55,939 nucleotides of DNA from Rhodospirillaceae bacterium (GTDB taxonomy: Bacteria; Pseudomonadota; Alphaproteobacteria; SMXQ01), in assembly GCA_947474495.1 (NCBI GenBank), contig CANJIM010000009.1:1-55939 (forward strand). The letters run 5' to 3'. This document shows positions 35,343 through 45,972 of the stretch, in pieces (the first letter of the stretch is position 1; each line of letters starts with the position of its first letter). The position numbers and the translations under genes were made by a program. Below the pieces are notes generated by a model that searched no databases, was not told where the DNA came from, and saw only the letters and a list, made by a program, of their open reading frames with translations.

Positions 35343-37717
35343 GGGCGGACGATCTTGCGCGCAGGCTCGTGGGTGATGGACGTCGCCGCGGTATCGGCGG
35401 CGGACGGGGCCGTTTCGACGCCCGAATGTATTTCGGTGGATTTGAAAATCAAGCTGACGCGCGCGCCGCCCTCAGGGCGATCCTCCAACAGCAGTTCGCC
35501 GCCATGATCTTCCATGATTTTGCGCACGATAGCTAGCCCCAGGCCGGTTCCAGTCGTTTTGGTCGTGACATAAGGATCGGTCAGCCGGTGACGCTTGTCC
35601 GGCGGCAGGCCGAGGCCGTTGTCGGCGACCGCGACCGCGAGGCGGCCGTCGTCATGAATGAGCTTGAGCTGAATCTCGCCATCGCCTTGCCCGGGATTGA
35701 CGCTCAGCTTCGCGCCCGGCCCGTCGGCCAAGCGTTCTTTGATCGAATCGGCGGCATTTTGCAGCAGATTGGTCAAGGCTTGGCCGATCTGACAGCCGTC
35801 GCACATGTGGATCAGCGGCGCGCTTGGCACGTCATCGAGATAGCGGATGGCCGGGTTGGCGCTCTGCTGCAGGAACAACGCCTGACGCAAAATCTCAGCC
35901 AGATCGCATTCCTTCAGCTCTGGCGACGGCATACGCGCGAAGGACGAGAACTCGTCGATCATGCCGCCGATACTGTCGACCTGGCGGATGATCGTATCGA
36001 TGCACATGCTGAAAATATCCGGGTCCGTCTTGACCTCGGCGAGATATTTCCGGCGCAGACGTTCGGCCGACAGCTGGATCGGCGTCAGCGGATTCTTGAT
36101 TTCGTGCGCCAGCCGGCGCGCCACGTCCGACCAGGTCGCCTTGCGCTGCGCCGATAGCATTTCGGTGATGTCGTCGAAGGTCACAACATAACCGCCGATG
36201 GCGGCGAGCTTACCCTCCCCGGCTTCGGCGGCGATGCGCACCATCAGCGTGCGCGGGCGGCCTTCGCGCACCAGGTCGATCTGCTCTTCATGCACGCGGT
36301 TGGGCCGGCGGCGCGCCGCCTCGAGCAGCGGCTCGACTTCCGGCAGCGTCTCTGAGAGAGGCCGGCCGATCATCGAATAGAGGTCGCTGCCAAGCAGGCG
36401 AACAGCCGAACGGTTGGGGAAATTGATCCGCGCCTGGCCGTCGAGGCCGACGACGCCCGCAGATACGCCCGACAGCACAGCCTCGATGAACCGGCGGCGC
36501 GTGTCGACCTGGCGATTGGCTTCGATCAATTCGGAGCGCTGGGCGGACAATTGGTCGGTCATGCGGTTGAAGGCGCGCGACAAAGAGCCCAGTTCGTCGT
36601 TCGGTGCCCCCTCGTCCACATGCGCCGTCAAATCGCCGGCGCGCACGCGCTCGGCGGCGTTGATCAAGGCGCTGATCGGTTTCGCGAGTTGGTTGGCAAG
36701 CGCCAGGCCGACCCAAACGGCGGCGAACAGCAGCAACAGCGCGACCATGACGAAGATCATGGCGAAGGTGATCTGCAGGCCCGAGCGCCGAGCATCCAAG
36801 CTCTCGTAGGCGCGCACCGCGTCTTGGGTGCTTTCCATATGGTTGATGACCTTGGGGTCGACGAAGCGGCCGACGTAGAGATAGGCGTCGAATAAGCCTT
36901 CGAGCTTGGTCAGGGCGCGCACGCGATCGTCGGTATCGCTGACGAAGATCACCGTTTCGCCGTTGCGGGCGCGCTCCAGCGATTCGGGCGGAATCGGCTC
37001 GAATTCCAGGACGAAGCTCAGACGCGAACGGGCAATGACGCGGCCCGATTCGTCGAAGATCACCGCCTCAGTCAGCGAGCGCAGCAACGCCTGGGTTTCC
37101 ACCAGGTTGTTGAGCCGGGCCGGATTGTCGAGCAGAGTCACGCCGATGCGATTGATGTCGTTGGCCATGGCGAGCACTTCGCCGCGGATGACATTCTGAT
37201 GCTCTTCTACATAGGCTTCGGCCACGGCGAGCGATTCGCGCACGGCGGTGCGGACGCGATCGTCGAACCAGGATTCAACGCCGATGTTGAAGAACAAAGC
37301 CGAGAACACGGCAACGATGATGGCCGGCGTCGCCGCAAGGGCGCTGAACAGCACCACAAGCCGCACATGTAGGCGAGAGCCGGCCGAGCCGCGCCGGCGC
37401 TCCGCCCAGACCTGCACGATACGCCGCGCGACGATACCGCCGAGCGACAGCAGCAGCACGAGATCGATGTTGAGCAGCAGCAGCAGGCTGTTGGTCGAGG
37501 CCGTGAGCGGCGATGAGCCGGTTAGCGTGAGATAGGTCGCAGTACCGGCAAGCACCGCGAGCACGGCCAGGGCGATGGCGAGCTTGCGTCCCAGGCCGAC
37601 GCGCGTGGCCCATAGGATAAAGCGCTCCCGGCGGCTGGTCGGCCCCCCGGGGATGGTCTGGGGCTGGGCCCCGAATTGTGCGGGGGGCAACGCCTCTTGC
37701 GAGACCGGAATGCTCAT
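35339..37717 (-). CDS. ntrY: Sensor histidine kinase NtrY
   Basis: This 792-residue membrane kinase has three hydrophobic segments near the N-terminus (to about 155), a large periplasmic sensor part, another segment (about 315-340), HAMP (ANQLAKPISALINAAERVRAG), PAS, and HisKA with the phosphorylated histidine in [20 protein letters not shown]. An ATPase domain with DNGLGLPP and GTGLGLAIV closes it. It pairs with NtrX, whose gene overlaps it. Confidence 0.95.
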   Translation of the reverse strand: MSIPVSQEALPPAQFGAQPQTIPGGPTSRRERFILWATRVGLGRKLAIALAVLAVLAGTATYLTLTGSSPLTASTNSLLLLLNIDLVLLLSLGGIVARRIVQVWAERRRGSAGSRLHVRLVVLFSALAATPAIIVAVFSALFFNIGVESWFDDRVRTAVRESLAVAEAYVEEHQNVIRGEVLAMANDINRIGVTLLDNPARLNNLVETQALLRSLTEAVIFDESGRVIARSRLSFVLEFEPIPPESLERARNGETVIFVSDTDDRVRALTKLEGLFDAYLYVGRFVDPKVINHMESTQDAVRAYESLDARRSGLQITFAMIFVMVALLLLFAAVWVGLALANQLAKPISALINAAERVRAGDLTAHVDEGAPNDELGSLSRAFNRMTDQLSAQRSELIEANRQVDTRRRFIEAVLSGVSAGVVGLDGQARINFPNRSAVRLLGSDLYSMIGRPLSETLPEVEPLLEAARRRPNRVHEEQIDLVREGRPRTLMVRIAAEAGEGKLAAIGGYVVTFDDITEMLSAQRKATWSDVARRLAHEIKNPLTPIQLSAERLRRKYLAEVKTDPDIFSMCIDTIIRQVDSIGGMIDEFSSFARMPSPELKECDLAEILRQALFLQQSANPAIRYLDDVPSAPLIHMCDGCQIGQALTNLLQNAADSIKERLADGPGAKLSVNPGQGDGEIQLKLIHDDGRLAVAVADNGLGLPPDKRHRLTDPYVTTKTTGTGLGLAIVRKIMEDHGGELLLEDRPEGGARVSLIFKSTEIHSGVETAPSAADTAATSITHEPARKIVRP

Positions 37718-37855
37718 GCGTGGGGGTGGCTCGCCTCGGCAGGCTGATGGCCGTCCGCGCGCTGCGGACGACGGTGGGCCTAACCGTCCTCTACCAGATC
37801 TTCAGGGTCCAAGGCGCCGGCAACGGTCCCACCGCGGCCAGCCCCTTGGCGCGGC

Positions 37856-39297
<1,442 letters not shown>

Positions 39298-39301
<4 letters not shown>

Positions 39302-40422
39302 TGTTTCACGCCGCTCGCATTACGCTGGTGGATCGGGAGGTGGACACGAAAGTTCGTGCCTTTGGTTTGGTTGGCGAATTCGACGATGCCGCCATGGTCG
39401 CCGATGATCTTGGCGACCAATGCAAGACCGAGGCCGGTGCCGTTGACCTTCGTGGTGACGAAGGGATCGAACAGATGGGGCCGCAGATCCTCGGGGATGC
39501 CGTCGCCGTTGTCCTGTACGCTGACGACTAGCGGCAGCTGCGTATGCGTGTCGCTGCCCGGCAGCGCCAAACGCACGCCATGCTGATAGGCGGTGGAAAG
39601 CATCACTTCGCCACCTTGCTGCGGACAAGCCTCGCAGGCGTTCTTCACGAGGTTAAGGAAGACCTGGATGAGCTGGTCGCGGTTGCCGGCGACCGGCGGT
39701 AGCGACGGATCGTAGTTCTCGATGAAGCGGATATGCTTGCCGAAGCCGTTCTGCGCGATTCGCCGCACATGCTCCAGCACCTGATGGATGTTCACCGCGT
39801 CGCGCTCGATATGCGGCCGGTCGGAAAACATTTCCATACGGTCGATCAAGCCGCAGATACGGTCAGTCTCTTCGATGATCAGGCGCGTCAGAGGCCGGTC
39901 GGTGATTTCGGCGTTCTGCTCTAGAAGCTGCGCCGCGCCGCGGATGCCCGACAGCGGATTCTTGATTTCATGGGCGAGGATCGCCGCCATCGCCGTCACC
40001 GAGCGGGCGACGTTGCGGTGCGTCAACTGGCGATCCATTTTCAGCGCGATCGAACGCTCGTGGAACATGACGACCACGGCATCATCACGATCATTGACCA
40101 TGCTGACTTGGATCGTGAGCACATGAGTGCCGATACGTGGCGTTTCCAGCGTCACGCCATATTCGGAGACGCTACTGCCGCTTTGATGCACCTGATCGAT
40201 CAGCGTGAACAGCGGGCTATCGGCCGGAATGAATTCCTGCAACGCCCTGCCTTTGAGATACCCGATGCTGGCTTGCAGGAATTGCTCCGCCGCCGCATTC
40301 ACGTAATCGATGCGATTGCCCGCGCCTATGATGAGAATCGGATCGGGTAGCGCGTTGAGCACCGTCTCATGCAGGCCTTCGCCGCTGCTCGAATAAGGGC
40401 GTTTAAGGAGATTGGCGGTCAT
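39298..40422 (-). CDS. ntrB: Nitrogen regulation histidine kinase NtrB
   Basis: This 374-residue soluble kinase has an N-terminal PAS domain ([20 protein letters not shown]), HisKA with the phosphorylated histidine in [17 protein letters not shown], and an ATPase domain with VQDNGDGIP and [13 protein letters not shown]. It phosphorylates NtrC under nitrogen limitation, controlled by PII. ATG 40422 is chosen because residues further upstream are not family-like. In most Rhizobiales dusB precedes ntrB; here it does not. Confidence 0.94.
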
Positions 40423-40637
40423 CGGGGGAATTTCTCTGCCAGACCATGAGCTTGCCCACAAAGTAGGCATATAAAAATCATGACCAAATGTTAGGCAAGG
40501 GTATCTTCGCCCCTTCGCGTTTGCAATAGAATTGTCAGCAATAAAAATTCACGGCCGGGATGAGCCAAATAGGCCAAACGCATGGCTTCGTTAACTCATC
40601 TCAGCGGAAAAAAGCCGGCGATAAGCCGCCCTATCGC

Positions 40638-41483
40638 TCAATTGCCGCCGATCAGGACATCGGTGACGAATTTGACGCCGGGATAGGCGAAGGCCAGGAC
40701 CAGATAGGCGCCGAGCAGCACGCGGGCGAGCCGGCGACCGCCGACCCCCAACCGCGAATGCAGCAGCAAAAGTGCCACCACGACCGCAAAGGCGAGGAAC
40801 GCCAGGATCACCTTATGGGTGAGCGGCAGCAGCGCGCCGCTCTCGACATACTGGTTCGCCATGCCGCTGATCAGCCCAATTGCCAGAAACAGGGCGGCGG
40901 CGGCGAGCAAGCGACTTTGCAAGCGCTCGCCATCGACAACCGCCGGCATGCGCGCCGCCAGCGAAGAGCCGGGCGGCGCCTTGCGCTTGAGCGCGCCCTC
41001 GCGCAAGAGCACGCCGACGCCGGCGACCGCCGCCAGCGTGGCAAGCGCATAGGCGAGGACGGCGGCCATGATATGCGCCGTCATCCAGGCGCCGAACGGC
41101 CCGACAAGTGGTCGTTCCGGCGCGCCGCTCCACAGCACGGCCGGCACGGCCATCAAGCAGAGATAGACGAACAACGGCGCGGCCAAGCGGCGGGCTGCGA
41201 CAGAGGCGGCGGCAAGGCCCGCGTAGAGCGCAAGGGTGACGACGATGATGAGCCACAGGCTCGGCGCGAAACCCGTGCGCCAACCGGCCGCGAACTGCGC
41301 CGAAGTCCAGGCGAGACTGCCGGCCAGCGCGACGGCCCCCAGCAGCCAAAACAGGCCGGGCGCGCGCGATGTCTCCGGCCCGACCGGAAAGGCGCGCGGT
41401 GACAAAGCGTAGAGCGTGGCCGGCAACAGCGAGACAAGCGCCGTGAGGCCGAAAATGAAGCTATGGGGAGTGGCGATGACCAT
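40638..41483 (-). CDS. CcsA/YpjD-like cytochrome c assembly family membrane protein
   Basis: This 281-residue integral membrane protein has about eight hydrophobic segments. The middle holds AHIMAAVLAYALATLAAVAG and, near the end, LTHKVILAFLAFAVVVALLLLHSR, the histidine-bearing helices typical of the CcsA/YpjD (HemX-like) family that handles heme in cytochrome c maturation. Many residues upstream in frame are only antisense to ispDF, so ATG 41483 (MVIATPHSFIFG) is chosen. It reads toward ntrB with a gap of about 215 bases and is divergent from ispDF. Confidence 0.82.
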   Translation of the reverse strand: MVIATPHSFIFGLTALVSLLPATLYALSPRAFPVGPETSRAPGLFWLLGAVALAGSLAWTSAQFAAGWRTGFAPSLWLIIVVTLALYAGLAAASVAARRLAAPLFVYLCLMAVPAVLWSGAPERPLVGPFGAWMTAHIMAAVLAYALATLAAVAGVGVLLREGALKRKAPPGSSLAARMPAVVDGERLQSRLLAAAALFLAIGLISGMANQYVESGALLPLTHKVILAFLAFAVVVALLLLHSRLGVGGRRLARVLLGAYLVLAFAYPGVKFVTDVLIGGN

Positions 41484-41597
41484 GAGGACACTTATACACC
41501 GATCGCGGCGGGGGCGCCCGCCCAGGCCGTTGATGGCTCTTAAAGCATTTAGGCTTGGCTTGGAAGACGGCGGCGGACGGGCTAGGTTGGCGCCGCC

Positions 41598-42836
41598 ATG
41601 ACAGATAACTCCTGCATCGCTCTGATCGTCGCCGCCGGACGCGGCAGCCGCTTCGCCCCCCCGGAAGGCGATGGTGGTTCTCCTGGCGCGCCGAAGCAAT
41701 ATCGCGCGCTCGGCGGCATGGCCGTGCTGCGCCGCGCCGCCCTGCCCTTTTTGCAGCATCCGAAAGTCAGCGCCGTTCGCGTCGTCATCCATGCCGACGA
41801 CCACGCGCTCTACGACGACGCAATGGCCGGGCTCGATCTGCTGCCGCCAGTCCATGGCGGCGAAGCGCGCCAGGATTCGGTGCGGCTTGGCCTTGAAAGC
41901 CTGGCCGGGCAAACGCCCGCCGCCGTGCTGATCCATGACGCGGCGCGGCCCTTCGTCGATGCCGCGATCATCGACCGCAGTCTCGCCGCGCTCGCACGCT
42001 ATCCCGGCGCCATCGCCGCCGTGCCGCTCGCCGACAGCCTGAAGCGCGGCGCCAACAAACAGGATGGGGCCGATATCGTCAGCGCCGCCGTCGAGCGCGA
42101 AGGCCTGTGGCGCGCGCAAACGCCGCAAGCCTTCCGCTATGCAGATATTCTCGCTGCCCACCGCAAGGTCGCGGCCGCCGAGAACATGGGCTACGACCGC
42201 GGCTTCACCGACGACGCCGCCGTGATGGAACAGGCCGGCGGCACCGTCGGCCTGGTGCTCGGCAGCGAAGACAATTTCAAGATCACCACCGAAGCCGATC
42301 TGGCGCGCGCCGAGCGGCAGCTGCTCGCCTCGCTCGGCGATATTCGCACCGGCTTCGGCGTCGACGTCCATGCCTTCGGCCCCGCAGGCGAGAAGGACCA
42401 TGTAACGCTCTGCGGTCTCAAGATGCCGAGTCCGCGCGGCCTCATTGGTCACTCAGATGCCGACGTCGGCCTGCACGCCATCACCGACGCGCTGCTCGCC
42501 TGCATCGGCGACGGCGACATCGGCAGCCACTTCCCGCCGAGCGATCCGCAATGGAAAGGCGCCGATTCGGCGGTCTTCCTCCGCCACGCCGTCAAGCTCG
42601 TCAAAGCGCGCGGCGGCGTCATCGCCCATCTCGACGTGACCGTGCTGTGCGAACTGCCGAAGGTCTCGCCCCACCGCGAGGCCATGCGCGCGCGGATCGC
42701 CGAGATCGCCGGTCTTTCCATCGGCCGCGTCAGCGTCAAGGCGACGACCACCGAGAAGCTCGGCTTCCTCGGGCGCGGCGAAGGCATCGCCGCCCAGGCC
42801 ATTGCCACCGTCCGGCTGCCCGCCGACGCTTTTTGA
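41598..42836 (+). CDS. ispDF: Bifunctional IspDF enzyme of the MEP isoprenoid pathway
   Basis: This 412-residue fusion carries IspD over residues 1-235 (LIVAAGRGSRFAPPEGDGG, PKQYRALGG, HDAARPFVDAAIID) and IspF over about 250-410 (GFGVDVHAFGP with metal ligands, GHSDADVGLHAITDALL, KATTTEKLGFLGRGEG). IspD makes CDP-methylerythritol; IspF forms the 2,4-cyclodiphosphate. The fusion is typical of Alphaproteobacteria. It heads an operon with pgpA and cinA. Confidence 0.96.
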   Translation: MTDNSCIALIVAAGRGSRFAPPEGDGGSPGAPKQYRALGGMAVLRRAALPFLQHPKVSAVRVVIHADDHALYDDAMAGLDLLPPVHGGEARQDSVRLGLESLAGQTPAAVLIHDAARPFVDAAIIDRSLAALARYPGAIAAVPLADSLKRGANKQDGADIVSAAVEREGLWRAQTPQAFRYADILAAHRKVAAAENMGYDRGFTDDAAVMEQAGGTVGLVLGSEDNFKITTEADLARAERQLLASLGDIRTGFGVDVHAFGPAGEKDHVTLCGLKMPSPRGLIGHSDADVGLHAITDALLACIGDGDIGSHFPPSDPQWKGADSAVFLRHAVKLVKARGGVIAHLDVTVLCELPKVSPHREAMRARIAEIAGLSIGRVSVKATTTEKLGFLGRGEGIAAQAIATVRLPADAF

Positions 42837-42843
42837 GTACCCC

Positions 42844-43401
42844 ATGACAGACAGCACGCCCGCCCCCGAGACGCCAGCCGGCGCACCGCAGCCCGTCGTG
42901 CCACGCGGTTTGCCCAACTGGCATCCGGCCTATCTCATCGCCACCGGTTTCGGCATCGGCCATCTGCCGAAAGCGCCCGGCAGTTGGGCCTCGCTCGTCG
43001 CCCTGCCCTTCGCCTTCGGCATCTATTATCTCGGCGGCCCACCTGTCCTGCTGCTGTTCGCCCTCTATCTCTTTTGCCTCGGCTGGTGGGCGGCCCATGT
43101 CTACGTGACTCGTCGCCTGATCCGGGACCCTTCCGAGATCGTCATCGACGAAATCGTCGCGCAGATGGCGATCTTCATCGTGGTGCCGCCGACTTGGTAC
43201 AATCTGCTCATCGGTTTCGCCTTGTTCCGGCTCTTCGATATCTGGAAGCCCTGGCCGGTGAGCTGGGCCGACGGTCACATCCATGGCGGATTCGGTGTGC
43301 TTTTCGACGACATCCTCGCCGCCGTCTATGCCGGCGGCATCCTATGGATCATCAATTCGATCATCGTCTTCAACATGGCCCCAAACATGGTCAGCCCATG
43401 A
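42844..43401 (+). CDS. pgpA: Phosphatidylglycerophosphatase A
   Basis: This 185-residue membrane enzyme has the PgpA signature GIGHLPKAPGSWASLVALPF, a central two-helix membrane portion, EIVIDEIVAQM with acidic residues, and FRLFDIWKPWP. It removes phosphate from phosphatidylglycerophosphate in phospholipid synthesis. ATG 42844 is used, eight bases after ispDF; an earlier in-frame ATG lies inside ispDF. It overlaps cinA by four bases. Confidence 0.93.
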   Translation: MTDSTPAPETPAGAPQPVVPRGLPNWHPAYLIATGFGIGHLPKAPGSWASLVALPFAFGIYYLGGPPVLLLFALYLFCLGWWAAHVYVTRRLIRDPSEIVIDEIVAQMAIFIVVPPTWYNLLIGFALFRLFDIWKPWPVSWADGHIHGGFGVLFDDILAAVYAGGILWIINSIIVFNMAPNMVSP

Positions 43402-43895
43402 CGTTTCCGGCCGACATTCTGCGTCAGGCCGAACAGCTGCTCGCCGCGGCGCGGGCAGGCCAACTGAAACTCGCGACGGTCGAATCCTGCACCGGCGGCT
43501 TGGTCGCCGGCGCGCTCACCGAGATTGCCGGCTCGTCGGATGTCGTTGAGCGCGGCTTCGTCACCTACGCGAACGAAGCCAAAACCGACATGGTCGGCGT
43601 GCCTGCCGCGCTGATCGTCCAGGTCGGCGCGGTGAGCGAAGAGGTCGCGCGCGCCATGGCGGAAGGTGCCCTTGCCAATGCACCAGTCGATCTCGCCGTC
43701 GCCATCACCGGCGTCGCCGGTCCCGGTGGCGGCTCGCCGTCCAAGCCTGTCGGCCTCGTGCATTTCGCCTGCGCCCGCCGCGACCGCGCAACCGTGCATG
43801 AACGTCATCTGTTTTCTGGTGACCGTTCCGACATTCGGCTCGCGGCCGTGCGCGTCGCCTTGGCGCTTCTCGAAGCCGGAACTCGGCAGGCATAA
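43398..43895 (+). CDS. CinA-family nicotinamide-nucleotide amidohydrolase
   Basis: This 165-residue protein corresponds to the C-terminal amidase domain of CinA as a stand-alone protein (PncC type). It has KLATVESCTGGLVAGALTEI, SSDVVERGFVTYANEAK and the GVAGPGGGSPSKPVGLV loop. It deamidates nicotinamide mononucleotide in NAD salvage. Its ATG overlaps the pgpA stop (ATGA), so it is translated with pgpA. Confidence 0.92.
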   Translation: MTFPADILRQAEQLLAAARAGQLKLATVESCTGGLVAGALTEIAGSSDVVERGFVTYANEAKTDMVGVPAALIVQVGAVSEEVARAMAEGALANAPVDLAVAITGVAGPGGGSPSKPVGLVHFACARRDRATVHERHLFSGDRSDIRLAAVRVALALLEAGTRQA

Positions 43896-43986
43896 ATCCC
43901 TTCTTCGGTTCCTGTCTTGAGTTGCAGGAACGAGAGTCATCACTTGTCGTTGGATAGTCTCAACTATAATTTGAGGAGTAAATCCC

Positions 43987-44472
43987 ATGACAATCCGCAA
44001 TTTGCTTTTGGCCGGCACCGCCGTGATGGCGATGAGCACGGCGTCCGCCTTTGCCGCCGATCCGGCGCCGGGTTCGCAGTCGAACGACGTGATCCGCAGC
44101 GGCACTCCGAGCGACACGATGTCTCCGTCCTCGCCGCGCACAACCGCAAACAACGCCGACCGCGCCGCGAATAGCTCGCTCACCGTGCTCAAGAACAACG
44201 ACACCGTCGTTGCGCCTTACAACATCACCGTCGGCAAGCTGGAAGGCACCGATGTGATCGGCGCCAACAACAAGAAGATCGGCGATGTTGAAGACGTGCT
44301 GGCGGATTCGTCCGGCAAGGCCGTTGCCGTCTCGGTCGATGCCGGCAGCTATTTCAAGATGAACAAGAAAGAAGTCGTCATGCAGCTGAAGGATCTTCAG
44401 ATGCGCGACGGCAAGCTGCATACCTCGATGACGGAAGCGCAGGTCGGCGCCCTGCCCGAACATAACGACTAA
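43987..44472 (+). CDS. Secreted PRC-barrel domain protein
   Basis: This 161-residue protein has a signal peptide (MTIRNLLLAGTAVMAMS to about AFAAD), a low-complexity Ser/Asn-rich linker, and a PRC-barrel (about 80-150) with GTDVIGANNKKIGDVEDVLA. Rhizobiales carry many such envelope proteins of unknown role. AGGAG precedes the ATG by about seven bases and a terminator follows, so it is a single-gene unit. Confidence 0.85.
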   Translation: MTIRNLLLAGTAVMAMSTASAFAADPAPGSQSNDVIRSGTPSDTMSPSSPRTTANNADRAANSSLTVLKNNDTVVAPYNITVGKLEGTDVIGANNKKIGDVEDVLADSSGKAVAVSVDAGSYFKMNKKEVVMQLKDLQMRDGKLHTSMTEAQVGALPEHND

Positions 44473-44495
44473 TGTTGCAAGAATGATGCGGAAAG

Positions 44496-44520
44496 GGCGG
44501 CGCAATAGCGCCGCCTTTTT
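44496..44520 (+). terminator. Rho-independent terminator after the PRC-barrel gene
   Basis: GGCGGCGC (44496-44503) pairs with GCGCCGCC (44508-44515) across AATA and is followed by TTTTT. It also lies just past the convergent COQ10-like gene and could stop both transcripts. Confidence 0.88.
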
Positions 44521-44522
44521 CG

Positions 44523-44987
44523 TTAGACCGGCGTGATCGGTTGCGAGCCGTAGAGCTTGGCCGCGCGGGTTTCGAAGGCATTGACCATGCGCCGCACAGC
44601 TTCATGGAATAACGCGCCGATCAGTGTTTCCAAAATTTTCGAGCGGAACTCAAACTCGACATGGAAATCGATCAACGTGCCGCCATCACGCGCGTTGAAC
44701 ACCCATTTGTTGCTCATGTGACGCATGGGTCCGTCGATATAGGCGACCTCAATGCGCGGCACGACGCCCTCGACGGGTGGCGTCAGCGTGACGCGCGACG
44801 TGAATTTCTCGCGAATCATCTTGAAGCCGATCACCAGGTCGGCGATCACCTCGGTTGGGCGGCGCTCGCGGATGCGCGCGCCGACGCACCAAGGCAGAAA
44901 CTCCGGATATTTCTCGATATCGGCCACGAGCGCGTAGAGCTGCTCGGGACTGTAAGGCATGAACTTCTGCTCGGCATGAACCGGCAT
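44523..44987 (-). CDS. COQ10/RatA-type START-domain protein
   Basis: This 154-residue polyketide-cyclase/START-fold protein has PYSPEQLYALVADIEKYPEFLPWC and FEFRSKILETLIGALFHEA, matching the bacterial family that includes COQ10 (ubiquinone-binding) and RatA. A role in ubiquinone function is more likely here than toxicity, because a ratB partner is absent and the gene sits after lipA, a usual alphaproteobacterial arrangement. Confidence 0.88.
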   Translation of the reverse strand: MPVHAEQKFMPYSPEQLYALVADIEKYPEFLPWCVGARIRERRPTEVIADLVIGFKMIREKFTSRVTLTPPVEGVVPRIEVAYIDGPMRHMSNKWVFNARDGGTLIDFHVEFEFRSKILETLIGALFHEAVRRMVNAFETRAAKLYGSQPITPV

Positions 44988-44997
44988 TGCGAGATGC

Positions 44998-45933
44998 CTA
45001 ACCCCGTGCGGCGGCGAGCTTCTTCTCGCGCGCCTCGCGCAGACGGCGGAAATCCTCTTCCGCGTGATAGGACGAGCGCGTCAGCGGCGACGACGACACC
45101 AGCAGAAAGCCCTTGGCGCGCGCCTTGGCGGCGTAGGTATTGAATTCGTCGGGCGTGACGTAGCGTTCGATCTTGGCGTGCTTCGGCGTCGGCTGCAGAT
45201 ATTGGCCGATGGTCAGGAAATCGACATCGGCGGCGCGCAGATCGTCCATCACCTGATAGATCTCCTCCGCCGTCTCGCCTAGGCCGACCATGATGCCGGA
45301 CTTGGTGAAGATCGACGGGACGACCTTCTTCACGCGGTCGAGTAGCCGCAGTGAATTGAAGTAGCGCGCGCCGGGGCGAATCGTCGCGTAGAGGCGCGGC
45401 ACGGTCTCGAGATTGTGGTTGTAGACATCCGGCCGCGCATTGGCGACGAGATCGATGCTTTCGGGTTGGCGCAGGAAGTCCGGCGTCAGCACCTCGATGG
45501 TGGTGCCCGGTGCTTTCACGCGCAGCTTCTCGATGCATTGCACGAATTGATTGGCGCCGCCGTCCTTCAGATCGTCGCGGTCGACCGAGGTGATAACGAC
45601 ATGCTCAAGGCCGAGCGTGGCGATGGCGGTAGCTAGATTATCAGGCTCGTGCGGATCGACGAGATTGGGCTTGCCGGTCTTGACGTTGCAGAAGGCGCAG
45701 GCGCGCGTGCAGGTGTCGCCGAGAATCATCACCGTGGCGTGCTTTTTGGTCCAGCACTCGCCGATATTCGGGCAGGCCGCTTCTTCGCAGACCGTGTGCA
45801 GCTTCAGACCATGCAGCAGCTTGCGCGTCTCGTTGTATTGCAACGAGTTGGGCGCCTTCACCCGAATCCAGTCGGGTTTTGGCACACGCGGCGGCTTGGC
45901 GGCTGGCGTCTCGCTGGCGATATCGTCGCTCAT
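44998..45933 (-). CDS. lipA: Lipoyl synthase
   Basis: This 311-residue radical-SAM enzyme has the auxiliary cluster [13 protein letters not shown] and the SAM cluster CTRACAFC (CxxxCxxC), with the conserved RSSYHAEE end. It inserts two sulfurs into octanoyl-protein to make the lipoyl cofactor used by the pyruvate dehydrogenase subunits encoded just upstream. Function and neighbours therefore match. Confidence 0.96.
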   Translation of the reverse strand: MSDDIASETPAAKPPRVPKPDWIRVKAPNSLQYNETRKLLHGLKLHTVCEEAACPNIGECWTKKHATVMILGDTCTRACAFCNVKTGKPNLVDPHEPDNLATAIATLGLEHVVITSVDRDDLKDGGANQFVQCIEKLRVKAPGTTIEVLTPDFLRQPESIDLVANARPDVYNHNLETVPRLYATIRPGARYFNSLRLLDRVKKVVPSIFTKSGIMVGLGETAEEIYQVMDDLRAADVDFLTIGQYLQPTPKHAKIERYVTPDEFNTYAAKARAKGFLLVSSSPLTRSSYHAEEDFRRLREAREKKLAAARG

Positions 45934-45972
45934 AACGTCTCCAAAGCCCCCGCCTCGGATCCCCGCTCTAGT

